DNA of 23,690 bases from an uncultured Mailhella sp. (GTDB lineage Bacteria > Desulfobacterota > Desulfovibrionia > Desulfovibrionales > Desulfovibrionaceae), in contig CALUWZ010000006.1 of assembly GCA_944324625.1 (NCBI GenBank), forward strand, positions 1-23,690, read 5' to 3'. Below the pieces are notes generated by a model, which worked only from the letters and a program-made list of their open reading frames with translations, ran no database searches and was not told the origin of the DNA. The stretch's first letter is position 1. Every line of letters starts with the position of its first letter. Both the position numbers and the translations under genes were made by a program. Shown here in pieces: positions 1 through 8,033 of this stretch.

Positions 1-693
1 GGTACGGGGCCGACTCCTGCAACATTTATCAGCTATGCTTCTGCCAAAAAAACGTCCAAAAACGGCAAAAATTTCGGCAAAGGCGAACCTGACGGCCTTA
101 TTGCCGCAGAATCCGCAAACAATGCCGTAACGGGCGGCGCTTTGGTTCCTCTGCTTGCCCTCGGCATTCCGGGAGACGCTTCCCTTGCCCTTCTTATCGG
201 CACGTTCATTATTCATAACATTACGCCGGGCGTAAGGCTTATGGTGGACAATCCCGATGTTGTATACAGTTCTTTTGCAATTTTGATTTTGTCCAATTTC
301 ATGCTTATTCCTGCCGCCATTATTACCGTAAGAATTTTCAACAGGCTCATGCGCATTCCTCAGCCTCTTTTCTATGTCATTATCATTTTGCTTTCCCTTA
401 TCGGGGCACTGATAAGCCGAAATCTTTACATGGATATTTTGATAGCCATTATTGCGGGTGTTATTGGTTTTGGCATGCGTCTTCTGAATTTCCCAGCAGC
501 GGCACTGCTTATAGGATACGTACTCGGACCGCAGTTTGAACTGCGTCTGAATCAGGTTTTCCTGTATAAGGGCGACTCCACATGGGGAGAATATTTTGCC
601 CAAAATACAGTGGGCGTAGGGCTTTTGATAATAACAATGTTTGTATTATTCTTGCCGGTAATCAAACATTTGTACAGAAAAATAAAAAATTAG
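1..693 (+). CDS. TctA-family tripartite tricarboxylate transporter large permease (5' truncated by window edge)
   Basis: The reading frame is open from base 1 to the TAG at 691-693, so only the C-terminal ~230 residues are present. The first residues read GTGPTPATFISYASAKK, followed by a FGKGEPDG stretch, AESANNAVTGGALVPLLALGIPGD and several hydrophobic helices ending in a basic tail (KHLYRKIKN). The ISYxxAKK, AANNA and LGIPGD signatures are typical of TctA, the 12-helix inner-membrane subunit of TTT (tripartite tricarboxylate) secondary transporters, which import organic anions delivered by a TctC protein. An internal Leu TTG at 142 could be mistaken for a start but lies inside conserved sequence. 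tctC follows after 13 nt; tctB is presumably upstream of the window. Substrate unknown. Confidence 0.93.
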   Translation, partial: GTGPTPATFISYASAKKTSKNGKNFGKGEPDGLIAAESANNAVTGGALVPLLALGIPGDASLALLIGTFIIHNITPGVRLMVDNPDVVYSSFAILILSNFMLIPAAIITVRIFNRLMRIPQPLFYVIIILLSLIGALISRNLYMDILIAIIAGVIGFGMRLLNFPAAALLIGYVLGPQFELRLNQVFLYKGDSTWGEYFAQNTVGVGLLIITMFVLFLPVIKHLYRKIKN

Positions 694-706
694 ACTGGAG
701 GTTTTT

Positions 707-1654
707 ATGAAACGCTTAACTTCATTGGCACTGGCTTTGCTTCTTGCTGTTGCAGGCGTAAGTTTTGCTCATGCAGGCAATTATCCTGAAAAACCTATTA
801 CCATGGTTGTTCCTTATAATGCCGGCGGTTCTACTGACATTGCAGCACGTGTGGTTGCCGCTGCGATGGAAGAAAGACTCAAACAGCCTATTATTGTCAA
901 AAACGTAAACGGTGCGGCGGGGCTTCTCGGTCTGAACGAAGTTATCAAAGCAAAACCTGACGGCTACACTATCGGTTATACATCTTTGGGACCCTTTGTA
1001 TTCCAGCCGCACATGCGCAATCTTCCTCCTGAACTTGACAATGTGGAATGGATAGGCCAAGACGTTGATTCACCGTATGTTTTGTTTGTAAGCCAAAATA
1101 TGCCGTGGAATACCTTTGAAGAAATGCAGAAGGATCTTGCCGCAAATCCGGGTAAATACCGTTACGGTTCTTCCGGTGCAGGCACGCAGGAACATATTGC
1201 CCTTGCAGACCTTTTTGATAAAATCGGCGTAAAAGTTCAGCATGTTCCCTATGCTTCCGACGCGGAAAAAGTGCAGAGCATGGCCGGCGGTCACCTTCAT
1301 ATTTCCGTAGGCCCCATGAGCATTGTAAAACAATATAATCTTAAGCCTTTGCTTGTTCTTTACACCGAAAGGCTTGCCTATGCTCCTGAAGTTCCCACGG
1401 CAAAGGAAAAAGGCATTGATTCCGTTCATACCCACTGGCATGTGCTGTATACCCCAAAAGGTTTTCCTCAGGAATATCTGAAAGTGCTGTCAGATACCTT
1501 GGCAGAACTGACCAAATCACCTGATTATATTGAAAAACTGCAAAAATTAGGACTTGACCCTGCGTATCTTAATGGTAATGATATGAAAAAGAAAGCCGAA
1601 AAAGAACTTGAACGGTTTGGCGTAATTATTAATGAAGTTATTTTAAAGAAATAA
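707..1654 (+). CDS. TctC/Bug-family periplasmic solute-binding protein of a TTT transporter
   Basis: A 315-residue protein of normal family length. It begins with a clear Sec signal peptide (MKRLTSLALALLLAVAGVSF, cleavage probably after AHA, residues 22-24) and then YPEKPITMVVPYNAGGSTD, the Bug/TctC opening in which the GGS/TD loop binds a ligand carboxylate. A second landmark is AKPDGYTIGY near residue 85. It should capture an organic acid in the periplasm and hand it to the TctA/TctB membrane subunits. The start is fixed by an ACTGGAGG ribosome site 5-6 nt upstream and by the signal peptide. It is co-transcribed with the tctA fragment just upstream. Bug proteins bind very diverse carboxylates, so the ligand cannot be named. 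Confidence 0.93.
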   Translation: MKRLTSLALALLLAVAGVSFAHAGNYPEKPITMVVPYNAGGSTDIAARVVAAAMEERLKQPIIVKNVNGAAGLLGLNEVIKAKPDGYTIGYTSLGPFVFQPHMRNLPPELDNVEWIGQDVDSPYVLFVSQNMPWNTFEEMQKDLAANPGKYRYGSSGAGTQEHIALADLFDKIGVKVQHVPYASDAEKVQSMAGGHLHISVGPMSIVKQYNLKPLLVLYTERLAYAPEVPTAKEKGIDSVHTHWHVLYTPKGFPQEYLKVLSDTLAELTKSPDYIEKLQKLGLDPAYLNGNDMKKKAEKELERFGVIINEVILKK

Positions 1655-1663
1655 GTTGAAAGC

Positions 1664-1686
1664 CCCCTCCCCTTCTTAGGGAGGGG
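1664..1686 (+). terminator. GC-rich hairpin without T-tract between tctC and the GntR gene
   Basis: An 8-bp perfect stem, CCCCTCCC (1664-1671) with GGGAGGGG (1679-1686), encloses a 7-nt loop 10 nt after the tctC stop. No run of T follows, so it is not a standard intrinsic terminator. It may act as an mRNA stabiliser or an attenuating hairpin that lowers expression of the following regulator. The GGGAG just downstream (1691-1695) is the likely ribosome site of that regulator. Confidence 0.45.
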
Positions 1687-1700
1687 AGGCGGGAGAATGC

Positions 1701-2312
1701 ATGCTGAGAGATGAAGTTTATAATTATTTATGGAAACAAATTAAAAATAAACTTTTTATACCGGGAGAATTTATAGATTTAAATTCAATTGCCAAAAAAC
1801 TGAACGTAAGCAGAACTCCTCTCAGGGAAGCTCTTATCGTTCTGGAAAACGAAGGTTTTGTAAAAATTCTTCCCAAAAAGGGAATTTACATCAATCCGCT
1901 GACGCTGCAGGACACTTATAATCTTTATGAAATAATTGGAGCTTTGGAATCTTCCATAATTTATAATGAATGGGAAAAAATAACGCCGGAAGTTATCGGC
2001 AGGCTGGAATGCTGGAATGAAAAACTGGCCTGCTGCGTTGATTATGAACAGCATTACAATATTAATCACGAATTTCATTTTACCTATATCAATCTTTCAC
2101 AAAATGCAGAAATAACGGAATATTTATCCAGACAATACAGAAGGATTTATGATTTTTCAGGAATAAACTACGGACCGCAGTTTCAAATAAACAATGTAAA
2201 CGGCCACAAGGAATTTATTTCTCTTCTGAAGCAGGGAAAAAGGCTGGAATCGGCAGATTATCTGCGCGATGTTCACTGGAAGTTCAGAGTTCCTGAAATT
2301 TTTGGACGTTAA
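1701..2312 (+). CDS. GntR-family transcriptional regulator, FCD (FadR C-terminal-like) subgroup
   Basis: A 203-residue protein, slightly short for the subgroup. Residues about 5-65 form the winged helix: IKNKLFIPGEFIDL, then SIAKKLNVSRTPLREAL as the recognition helices, then a wing ending KKGIYINPL. The C-terminal all-helical FCD domain keeps the likely metal/ligand histidines: H126 in NHEFH, H169 in GHKEF and H192 in DVHWKF. Such proteins are usually repressors released by a small organic acid. It sits between the transporter genes and a catabolic-looking operon, so it probably controls one or both. The start has GGGAG 5 nt upstream. The gene is visibly AT-rich relative to its neighbours. 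Confidence 0.9.
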   Translation: MLRDEVYNYLWKQIKNKLFIPGEFIDLNSIAKKLNVSRTPLREALIVLENEGFVKILPKKGIYINPLTLQDTYNLYEIIGALESSIIYNEWEKITPEVIGRLECWNEKLACCVDYEQHYNINHEFHFTYINLSQNAEITEYLSRQYRRIYDFSGINYGPQFQINNVNGHKEFISLLKQGKRLESADYLRDVHWKFRVPEIFGR

Positions 2313-2315
2313 TCC

Positions 2316-2344
2316 TTGTATTGTCAGAAAAATTTTTATATAAT
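2316..2344 (+). promoter_or_regulatory. Candidate sigma70-type promoter for the aminotransferase operon
   Basis: TTGTAT (2316-2321) and a perfect TATAAT (2339-2344) are separated by 17 nt, in the 112-nt AT-rich gap between the GntR gene and the aminotransferase start at 2425. The long AT-rich leader up to 2424 could also hold the GntR operator; short A/T palindromic stretches are present, but I cannot single one out. Confidence 0.45.
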
Positions 2345-2424
2345 TTTTATAAGCACTTAAGTATATTTCATTAATTTTTTTTGAATATATCTTGTATATA
2401 ACAAATATTTTTTGTGAGGTTGCT

Positions 2425-3597
2425 ATGCTGGAATCAAAAAATTTAAATTCTATTCCCGATTCAAAGCTTTGGGGAATAGCCAACAAAGCGATTACGCTGA
2501 TGGAACAGGGCCATGATGTTGTGCGGCTTGAACTTGGCAGACCCAATTTCGATACCCCGCAGCATATTAAACTTGCTGCCGTAAAGGCTTTGGATGAGGG
2601 GAAAGTTCACTATGTTTCCCATTTGGGCATAAAAGAACTTCGGGAGGCCATTGCAGACAGATGGCAGCTTGAAACAGGCATGAAAATCGACCCCAATAAA
2701 AATATTCTGATAACGCAGGGCGGCACAGAGGGACTTTTTATTTCCTATGCGGCTTATCTTAATCCGGGCGATGAAATTTTAATCGGCGATCCCGGCTGGA
2801 TTTCATATTTTTCGGCACCTGTACTGTTCGGCGCAAAAGTGGTGCGCTTCAGTCTTCTTGAAAACGGCCGTTACAGGTTTTCCATTGACGAAATAAAAAG
2901 CAAAATCACGCCGAAAACAAAAATGATTCTGCTCAATTCCCCCAGCAATCCCACCGGCGGGGTTATCAGCAAAAAAGAAGTTGAGGAGCTGGCGGAACTT
3001 GCTCTTGAACATGATTTAATAATTATTTCGGATGAAGTATACCACAGACTGATGTTTGACGAGGCTGAATTTTATTCTTTCGCCAAAATCAAAGAACTTG
3101 CGGACCGTGTAATTACCGTGGACAGCCTGTCCAAAACATACTCCATGACAGGATGGCGTCTTGGCTATGTGGTTGCCGCGGAAGAGCATATCCGGCATCT
3201 TTTGAAGGCCCATCAGCAATTGGGTGCCACTTGCTGTTCTTTTGGCCAGTACGGGGCTGCTGCCGCGCTGCGTGGAAGTCAGGACTGTGTGGACCAAATG
3301 CTTGCTGCCTACAAAAGCAGAAAAAATATTGTGACGGCGCAGCTCGATGCCATACCGGAACTTTCCTATATTAAGCCGCAGGGCGGATTGTATATATTTA
3401 TCGATGCAAGCAAAACAGGGTTAAGCGGAAATGAGTTTGCCGTAAAGCTTTTGGAAGAACAAAAAGTAGCGCTTATGCCGGGTGACGCGTTCGGCAGTTC
3501 TGCGCTGAGCTATGTCCGTCTTTGCATTGCCGAAAGTGAAGCAAATCTCGCCAAGGCAATGGAAAGAATTAAAATTTTCTTAAAAAACAGAGGTTAA
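2425..3597 (+). CDS. PLP-dependent class I/II aminotransferase (fold type I)
   Basis: A 390-residue protein, normal for the family. Motifs in order: YVSHLGIKELREAIA (substrate-loop region), GGTEGL, NSPSNPTGG with N175/P176, SDEVYH with D203 and Y206 for the PLP ring, SLSKTYSMTGWRLGY with K237 as the Schiff-base lysine, and R365 in YVRLCIAES as the alpha-carboxylate-binding arginine. All catalytic residues are intact, so it should exchange an amino group between an amino acid and a 2-oxo acid in the cytosol. I chose ATG 2425, with GAGG 5 nt upstream, over an in-frame TTG at 2392 lacking a ribosome site. It leads a four-gene operon; the SDR gene follows after 2 nt. Substrate specificity is not readable. 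Confidence 0.93.
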   Translation: MLESKNLNSIPDSKLWGIANKAITLMEQGHDVVRLELGRPNFDTPQHIKLAAVKALDEGKVHYVSHLGIKELREAIADRWQLETGMKIDPNKNILITQGGTEGLFISYAAYLNPGDEILIGDPGWISYFSAPVLFGAKVVRFSLLENGRYRFSIDEIKSKITPKTKMILLNSPSNPTGGVISKKEVEELAELALEHDLIIISDEVYHRLMFDEAEFYSFAKIKELADRVITVDSLSKTYSMTGWRLGYVVAAEEHIRHLLKAHQQLGATCCSFGQYGAAAALRGSQDCVDQMLAAYKSRKNIVTAQLDAIPELSYIKPQGGLYIFIDASKTGLSGNEFAVKLLEEQKVALMPGDAFGSSALSYVRLCIAESEANLAKAMERIKIFLKNRG

Positions 3598-3599
3598 TC

Positions 3600-4370
3600 A
3601 TGGATCTTGGACTTAAAGACAAAGTTGCCGTAATTACAGGCGGCAGTGCAGGCATAGGCGAATGCTGCGTTGAAGAGTTTTTGAAAGAAGGATGTTATGT
3701 TGCCGTCTGCGGCAGAAATACGGAAAAACTGGAAAAGCTGAAAGAAAAATATAAAGATTATGCCGGACGTTTGTATGCGGGCAGGGCCGATGTTTCCGTT
3801 CCCGAACAGCTCCGCGCTTTTTTGGACGATGTGGAAAAACGCTTTTCCAAAATTGACATTCTTTACAATAATGCGGGAATAGGAAACAGAAAACCTCTTT
3901 TGACCATGACGGTTGAAGAATGGGATGCCGTTATCAATACCAATCTCCGTTCTGTTTTTGTGGGAAGCTGCCATGCCGTGCCGAAAATGAAAGACGGCGG
4001 TGTTATCATAAATGCTTCTTCTTTTGACATGCGTATTCCGCTGGCAAGCAACGGCCCGTATTCAACCAGCAAATGGGGCGTTGAAGCGCTGACCCGCATT
4101 ATGGCTGCCGAATTTGCGCCCCATAAAATACGTGTTCTTTCCATTGCTCCCAGCATGGTGGAAACGGATTTGACCAGAAAACGCATAGAAGAAAACGAAG
4201 AATTTTTTGCACGTCAGACGGTTTTAAGACGTGTGGCAAAACCAATCGACATTGTATCCGTGATTTTAATGCTCTGTTCCGACAGGGCAGGGTATCTGAC
4301 AGGCACGACCATTGAAATCAGCGGCGGTAAATATTGTGTGCAAAATCCCCAGTATGCATGGGAATTATAA
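3600..4370 (+). CDS. Short-chain dehydrogenase/reductase (SDR), classical type
   Basis: A 256-residue Rossmann-fold oxidoreductase. The dinucleotide site TGGSAGIG spans residues 13-20, NNAG follows strand 4, and the active site comprises S140/S141 and Y154-x3-K158 (YSTSK). The C-terminal SGGKY segment is typical of the FabG-like classical SDRs. It should oxidise an alcohol or reduce a carbonyl using NAD(P)(H). C at the position after beta-2 (VCGRNTEKL) gives an R three residues later, which fits NADP(H) slightly better, but this is a guess. AGAGG lies 6 nt before the ATG, inside the end of the aminotransferase gene. Translational coupling with both neighbours is likely. Confidence 0.92.
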   Translation: MDLGLKDKVAVITGGSAGIGECCVEEFLKEGCYVAVCGRNTEKLEKLKEKYKDYAGRLYAGRADVSVPEQLRAFLDDVEKRFSKIDILYNNAGIGNRKPLLTMTVEEWDAVINTNLRSVFVGSCHAVPKMKDGGVIINASSFDMRIPLASNGPYSTSKWGVEALTRIMAAEFAPHKIRVLSIAPSMVETDLTRKRIEENEEFFARQTVLRRVAKPIDIVSVILMLCSDRAGYLTGTTIEISGGKYCVQNPQYAWEL

Positions 4371-4379
4371 GAGGTTGCC

Positions 4380-5147
4380 ATGAACAGTTTTAAGGAAAAA
4401 ATCCGTAAAGGAGATGTCGTTCTCGGTATTTTCAACAATATTGATTCATCCATTATTACCGAAATCATCGGCCTTTGCCAGTTTGACTGGATTTTGCTTG
4501 ATACGGAGCACAGGCCGAGTTCTTCGCTTGAAATTCTGCATCAGCTTCAGTCTCTTAAAGATACTTCCTGCATTCCCATTGTGCGTGTGCCTTGGCTGGA
4601 CAGGGTTCCTGTGAAAGTTATGCTCGATGCGGGCGCATCGGGGCTTATGTTTCCTTCCATCGACACAAAGGAACAGGCAGAAGAAGCGGTTTCCTATATG
4701 CGCTATGCTCCGCAGGGCGTACGCGGCGTTTCCGCAGGTACCCGCGCCTGCCGTTACGGACTTGATTTTCCGTCTTATTTTCGTTCTAGCAACGAAGATC
4801 TGCTCGGCATTATGCAGATTGAAACGCAAAGCGGCATCGACAACATAAGGGAAATTGCCCAAACAGACGGTGTGGATGTTGTTTTTGTGGGTCCCATGGA
4901 CTTGAGCACAAGTATTAATCTGCCCAAGCGCTTTGAAGATGAAAAATTTATTGAAATTTTAAAATATATTGCAGCTGAAACCAAAAAAGCAGGAAAATCC
5001 GCAGGCATCCAAATTCCGAATTTGGGGCTTCTCGATACCGTAATGTCCTTCGGCTATACTTTTATTGCCATTTCTTCAGATGTTTCAGCCTTGACCGGAA
5101 GCCTGAAAGAGTCTTTGTCAAAGGCAAGAGAGATTATTGAAAGATAA
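4380..5147 (+). CDS. HpcH/HpaI-family class II (metal-dependent) aldolase
   Basis: A 255-residue TIM-barrel aldolase. The active-site residues align almost number for number with E. coli HpaI (H45, R70, E149, D175): here H44 in DTEHRP, R69 in IVRVP, E148 in QIETQ and D174 in GPMDLS. E148 and D174 hold the divalent metal, R69 binds the pyruvyl enolate and H44 is the base. Other landmarks are GASGLMFP and RGVSAGTRACRYG. The family cleaves 4-hydroxy-2-oxo acids to pyruvate (or oxaloacetate) plus an aldehyde. GAGG at 4371-4374 precedes the ATG. Beside an aminotransferase and an SDR, a transamination then retro-aldol sequence is attractive. The aldehyde product is unknown. Confidence 0.92.
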   Translation: MNSFKEKIRKGDVVLGIFNNIDSSIITEIIGLCQFDWILLDTEHRPSSSLEILHQLQSLKDTSCIPIVRVPWLDRVPVKVMLDAGASGLMFPSIDTKEQAEEAVSYMRYAPQGVRGVSAGTRACRYGLDFPSYFRSSNEDLLGIMQIETQSGIDNIREIAQTDGVDVVFVGPMDLSTSINLPKRFEDEKFIEILKYIAAETKKAGKSAGIQIPNLGLLDTVMSFGYTFIAISSDVSALTGSLKESLSKAREIIER

Positions 5148-5158
5148 GCAGGAACCTT

Positions 5159-5950
5159 ATGGATTCGATCATAATTTATAAACTGCTCGCAACTCCTGCG
5201 GCAATTCTTATCTGTATTTTGCTGTCAAAAAAATGGGGAGCTTTTGTGGGCGGCTTATTCGGAGGACTGCCGACCTTATCCGGCCCGATTTCTTTTTTTC
5301 TGACTCTTGAGCAAGGTCCGGACTTTGCCGTTGTCGCCTCTTACAACAGTTTGCTGGGGCTCATTGCCTGTTCCGCAACAGCTGTCCTGTATCCGTGGAT
5401 AGCTGTTGCGGGGGGCAAGTGGTGGCTGGCTTTAAGCGGTGCTTTGCTGGGATATTTTGCTTTGGGCTATGCTCTGCATTTTCTTCCGCATTCATATTTA
5501 ATCGTGATACCTCTTGCATGTCTGTCTTCATCCATTGTAACGGTATGTCTGCCCAAACTTCCTGTTCAGCAGTATTCTACGGCAAGGCCGAGATGGATTC
5601 TTGTTTTTCAGCTGCTTTGGGGATCTGCCATGGTTTACGGGGTTTCTGAGCTTGCCGAGACCATGGGGCCGGAATGGAGCGGAACCATTATGTGCTTTCC
5701 CATTATGATTTGTGCGCTTGCTCCCTTTGCCCATGCCAACAACGGCGTTTATGCCGCCCTTATGGTTATTAAGGGCCTGCTTACGGGCTGGATCGGAACA
5801 GCAGTGTTCAGCTGTACCGTTATTGTGCTTGTCCATGGGCATCATATTGCCGCAGTTTATCTTTGTGCAACGTGTTCGGCGCTTTTTGTCAGCATTTTGT
5901 GTTCGCTGGCAATGCGTTATTTCAGAAATAAATCTGTGACGTCTTCATAA
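5159..5950 (+). CDS. Multi-pass inner-membrane protein with internal duplication, function unknown
   Basis: 263 residues, almost entirely hydrophobic, with about eight predicted membrane segments. I do not recognise the family. Two halves look homologous: residues 27-38 (G27, G32, P38 in the GGLPTLSGP region) match residues 170-181 (G170, G175, P181 in the SGTIMCFPIM region) at identical spacing, each followed by a Gly/Asn turn and an LLxG helix. That layout is common in small transporters built from repeated four-helix units. AGGA lies 5-6 nt before the ATG, and the gene follows the aldolase by 11 nt as the last operon member. A role as exporter or importer for the pathway's substrate or product is inference only. 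Confidence 0.75.
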   Translation: MDSIIIYKLLATPAAILICILLSKKWGAFVGGLFGGLPTLSGPISFFLTLEQGPDFAVVASYNSLLGLIACSATAVLYPWIAVAGGKWWLALSGALLGYFALGYALHFLPHSYLIVIPLACLSSSIVTVCLPKLPVQQYSTARPRWILVFQLLWGSAMVYGVSELAETMGPEWSGTIMCFPIMICALAPFAHANNGVYAALMVIKGLLTGWIGTAVFSCTVIVLVHGHHIAAVYLCATCSALFVSILCSLAMRYFRNKSVTSS

Positions 5951-5969
5951 CCCCCCTACTCTCCCTTAT

Positions 5970-5999
5970 AAGAAAAGGCGGTTTCGGCCGCCTTTTCTT
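5970..5999. terminator. Intrinsic terminator after the aminotransferase/aldolase operon
   Basis: A 12-bp perfect stem, AAGAAAAGGCGG (5970-5981) with CCGCCTTTTCTT (5988-5999), has a TTTCGG loop and T-rich flanks on both strands. It lies 19 nt after the membrane-protein stop and would work in either direction. Confidence 0.85.
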
Positions 6000-6010
6000 C
6001 TTTATAAGTT

Positions 6011-6035
6011 CCGTGAAAGTGCACGGTGTTTTTTT
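6011..6035 (+). terminator. Secondary terminator-like hairpin
   Basis: CCGTG (6011-6015) pairs with CACGG (6022-6026) around a 6-nt loop and is followed by TGTTTTTTT to 6035. The stem is short, so it is probably a back-up to the hairpin just upstream. Confidence 0.5.
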
Positions 6036-6036
6036 G

Positions 6037-6080
6037 TCCGGCATGAAAAGAACCGAAGTTTTGTTTTTTCGGATGCCGGA
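6037..6080. repeat. Long-loop inverted repeat between the terminators
   Basis: TCCGGCAT (6037-6044) and ATGCCGGA (6073-6080) are perfect complements, 28 nt apart, with T- and A-rich sequence between them. It lies in the convergent intergenic region. It may simply extend the termination structure; no other role can be assigned. Confidence 0.4.
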
Positions 6081-6083
6081 TGC

Positions 6084-6113
6084 AAAAAAAGCCGGACTGC
6101 TCCGGCTTTTTTT
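6084..6113. terminator. Bidirectional intrinsic terminator for glnS
   Basis: Seven A plus GCCGGA (6084-6096), a CTGC loop, then TCCGGC plus seven T (6101-6113). The stem is symmetrical, so it terminates either strand. It begins 19 nt beyond the glnS stop on the minus strand and is the obvious glnS terminator. Confidence 0.85.
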
Positions 6114-6131
6114 CGTTGATATTGTTTGGGT

Positions 6132-7820
6132 TTAGGCTTTCTTTTCCTGTTTTGCCCAGCTGTCTTTCAGGGTGACGGTACGGTTGAACACGGGTTTTTC
6201 GGGAGTGCTGTCGTAGTCCACGCAGAAGTAGGCAAGCCGTTCAAACTGCACTTTTGCGCCGATTTCATAAGTGGCAAGGTGCGGTTCGGCATAGGCGGTG
6301 ACGATTTTAAGGCTGTCTTTGTTGATGAGGTCGGTAAAGTCTTCCGCTTCTTCAGCTGCGGGGTTGTCCATAAGGAAGAGGTGGTCGTAGAGGCGCGCTT
6401 CAACGGGTTTGGCATGCTTTGCGCTGACCCAGTGTATTGTGCCCTTGACCTTTCTGCCGTCGGGGGACTGGCCGCCCTTGCTTGCAGGGTCAATGGTGCA
6501 GATAAGTTCCTTTATGCTGCCGTCTTCGTTCTTGATCACGTCTTTGCAGGTCATAAAGTAGGCATAGCGCAGGCGCACTTCGCTGCCCGGGGAAAGACGG
6601 AAAAATTTCTTGGGCGGATTTTCCATGAAATCGTCGCGTTCGATATACAGTTCACGGCTGAAGGGAACTTTTCGTGTGCCCCAGCTTGAATCTTCGGGGT
6701 GCAGGGGGCAGTCAAAAAATTCTTCGGCGTTTTCGTCATAGTTTTCAATGGTGACTTTAATGGGATCAAGAACAGCCATAAGACGGGGGGTAATGGCGTT
6801 CAGGTGTTCGCGCACGCAGAATTCCAAAAAGCCGTAGTCAACCACGCTGTCCGCAATGCGCGCCACGCCGATTTTGGAACAGAAATTGCGGATTGCTTCA
6901 GGAGTATAGCCGCGGCGGCGCAGACCGCTCAAAGTGGGCATGCGGGGATCGTCCCAGCCGCGCACGAAATTATTCTGCACAAGGTGGATGAGCTTGCGCT
7001 TGGAGAGCATGACATGGGTCAGGTTCAGGCGGCCGAATTCAATTTGCTGCGGGTGATACAGATCCAAGGCGTCAAGCACCCAGTCATAGAGTTCGCGGTT
7101 GTTTTCAAATTCCAGGGTGCAGATGGAATGGGTAATGTTTTCAATGGAATCGGAAATGCAGTGGGTAAAATCGTACATGGGATAAATATGCCATTTATCG
7201 CCTGTTTTGTGGTGGTGGGCATGGCGTATGCGGTAAATGGTGGGGTCGCGCATGATGATGTTCGGGGAAGCCATGTCGATTTTTGCGCGCAGAACCATTT
7301 GGCCGTCGGCAAATTCGCCTGCTTTCATGCGGCGGAAGAGATCAAGGTTTTCTTCCACGCTGCGGTTTCGGTAGGGGCTTTCTTTTCCCGGTTCGGTGAG
7401 CGTGCCCCTGTATTCGCGGATTTGGTCGGGCGTAAGTTCGCATACGTATGCTTTTCCGCGCTTGATCAGTTCTTCGGCAAGTTCGTAGAGGCGGTCAAAA
7501 TAGTCGGAAGCGTAATGGATATCGCCTGCCCATTGAAAACCGAGCCATTTTACGTCTTCTTGAATGGAATCCACGTATTCCGTATCTTCCTTTACGGGGT
7601 TGGTATCGTCAAAGCGCAGATTGCAGAGGCCGTTGTAATCTTTTGCAATGCCGAAATTCAAGCAAATGGACTTGGCGTGTCCGATATGCAGATAGCCGTT
7701 CGGTTCAGGCGGAAAACGGGTATGCACACGGGAATCGAAGCGTCCGCTTTCATTGTCTTGATTTATGCGTGTACGGATAAAATCAATGCCGACTTTGTCT
7801 TTTTCGTCCAAATTGCTCAT
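6132..7820 (-). CDS. glnS: Glutaminyl-tRNA synthetase
   Basis: A 562-residue class I aminoacyl-tRNA synthetase, close to the ~554 residues of the E. coli enzyme. It charges tRNA-Gln with glutamine in the cytosol. The signature [15 protein letters not shown] holds the HIGH motif at 45-48, and VMLSKRK (270-276) is the KMSKS-equivalent loop. GlnRS-specific features include [25 protein letters not shown] and the C-terminal anticodon-binding beta barrels ending in [13 protein letters not shown]. The [11 protein letters not shown] and FDDP-like elements favour GlnRS over GluRS. The start ATG (7818-7820) has GAGG upstream. It is transcribed towards the catabolic operon from its own promoter. This is a core host gene and marks the chromosome side of the prophage boundary. 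Confidence 0.97.
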   Translation of the reverse strand: MSNLDEKDKVGIDFIRTRINQDNESGRFDSRVHTRFPPEPNGYLHIGHAKSICLNFGIAKDYNGLCNLRFDDTNPVKEDTEYVDSIQEDVKWLGFQWAGDIHYASDYFDRLYELAEELIKRGKAYVCELTPDQIREYRGTLTEPGKESPYRNRSVEENLDLFRRMKAGEFADGQMVLRAKIDMASPNIIMRDPTIYRIRHAHHHKTGDKWHIYPMYDFTHCISDSIENITHSICTLEFENNRELYDWVLDALDLYHPQQIEFGRLNLTHVMLSKRKLIHLVQNNFVRGWDDPRMPTLSGLRRRGYTPEAIRNFCSKIGVARIADSVVDYGFLEFCVREHLNAITPRLMAVLDPIKVTIENYDENAEEFFDCPLHPEDSSWGTRKVPFSRELYIERDDFMENPPKKFFRLSPGSEVRLRYAYFMTCKDVIKNEDGSIKELICTIDPASKGGQSPDGRKVKGTIHWVSAKHAKPVEARLYDHLFLMDNPAAEEAEDFTDLINKDSLKIVTAYAEPHLATYEIGAKVQFERLAYFCVDYDSTPEKPVFNRTVTLKDSWAKQEKKA

Positions 7821-7852
7821 ATATTCCTCATAAAAATAAATAATGTCGAAAA

Positions 7853-7881
7853 AGTATACCTGCTTGCGTGCAAAAAGTCCA
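7853..7881 (-). promoter_or_regulatory. Likely glnS promoter (minus strand)
   Basis: Read on the minus strand, TGGACT (7881-7876) and TATACT (7858-7853) are separated by 17 nt. The -10 element ends 32 nt before the glnS start. Each box matches the sigma70 consensus at four or five of six bases. Confidence 0.5.
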
Positions 7882-7910
7882 TTTAATAAACAGGGATTTT
7901 TCGGGACGGA

Positions 7911-7986
7911 TTTTTATTAATCAAAAATTTTTTTAATTTTTTTTATTCTATTAAATAAAGATATAATCATATTTTTTTATTAATCA
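7911..7986. repeat. Pair of 13-nt direct repeats (TTTTTATTAATCA)
   Basis: TTTTTATTAATCA occurs at 7911-7923 and again at 7974-7986, 63 nt apart, in the AT-rich boundary DNA. It could be a protein-binding pair, or part of an integration or duplication scar. In DNA this AT-rich, chance is a fair alternative. Confidence 0.4.
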
Positions 7987-7987
7987 T

Positions 7988-8033
7988 AAAAAATATCTTC
8001 CGCTGCGGGCATGAACTGCGGACGGAATTTTTT
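7988..8033. terminator. Two-part inverted repeat / terminator-like structure at the boundary
   Basis: AAAAAAT (7988-7994) pairs with ATTTTTT (8027-8033), and TCCGC (7999-8003) pairs with GCGGA (8018-8022). A symmetrical 4x4 internal loop separates the two stems, and the apical loop is 14 nt. The A-tract/T-tract ends make it terminator-like in both directions. It could insulate phage late genes from host transcription, or be an operator. Confidence 0.4.

Noticed and set aside
2392..2424. TTG start that would extend the aminotransferase by 11 residues
   Set aside because: No ribosome site precedes it, while ATG 2425 has GAGG at good spacing and the extension is not family-like.
2425..5950. Assignment of the operon to sulfosugar or sulfonate breakdown
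   Set aside because: SDR, aldolase and TTT-type transport occur in such pathways, but the diagnostic sulfite-releasing or sulfosugar enzymes are absent, so the specific pathway cannot be claimed.
6699..7886. 395-codon open frame on the + strand opposite glnS
   Set aside because: It is wholly antisense to a clear glnS, lacks a ribosome site and family features, and has the odd composition expected of a complementary-frame shadow.
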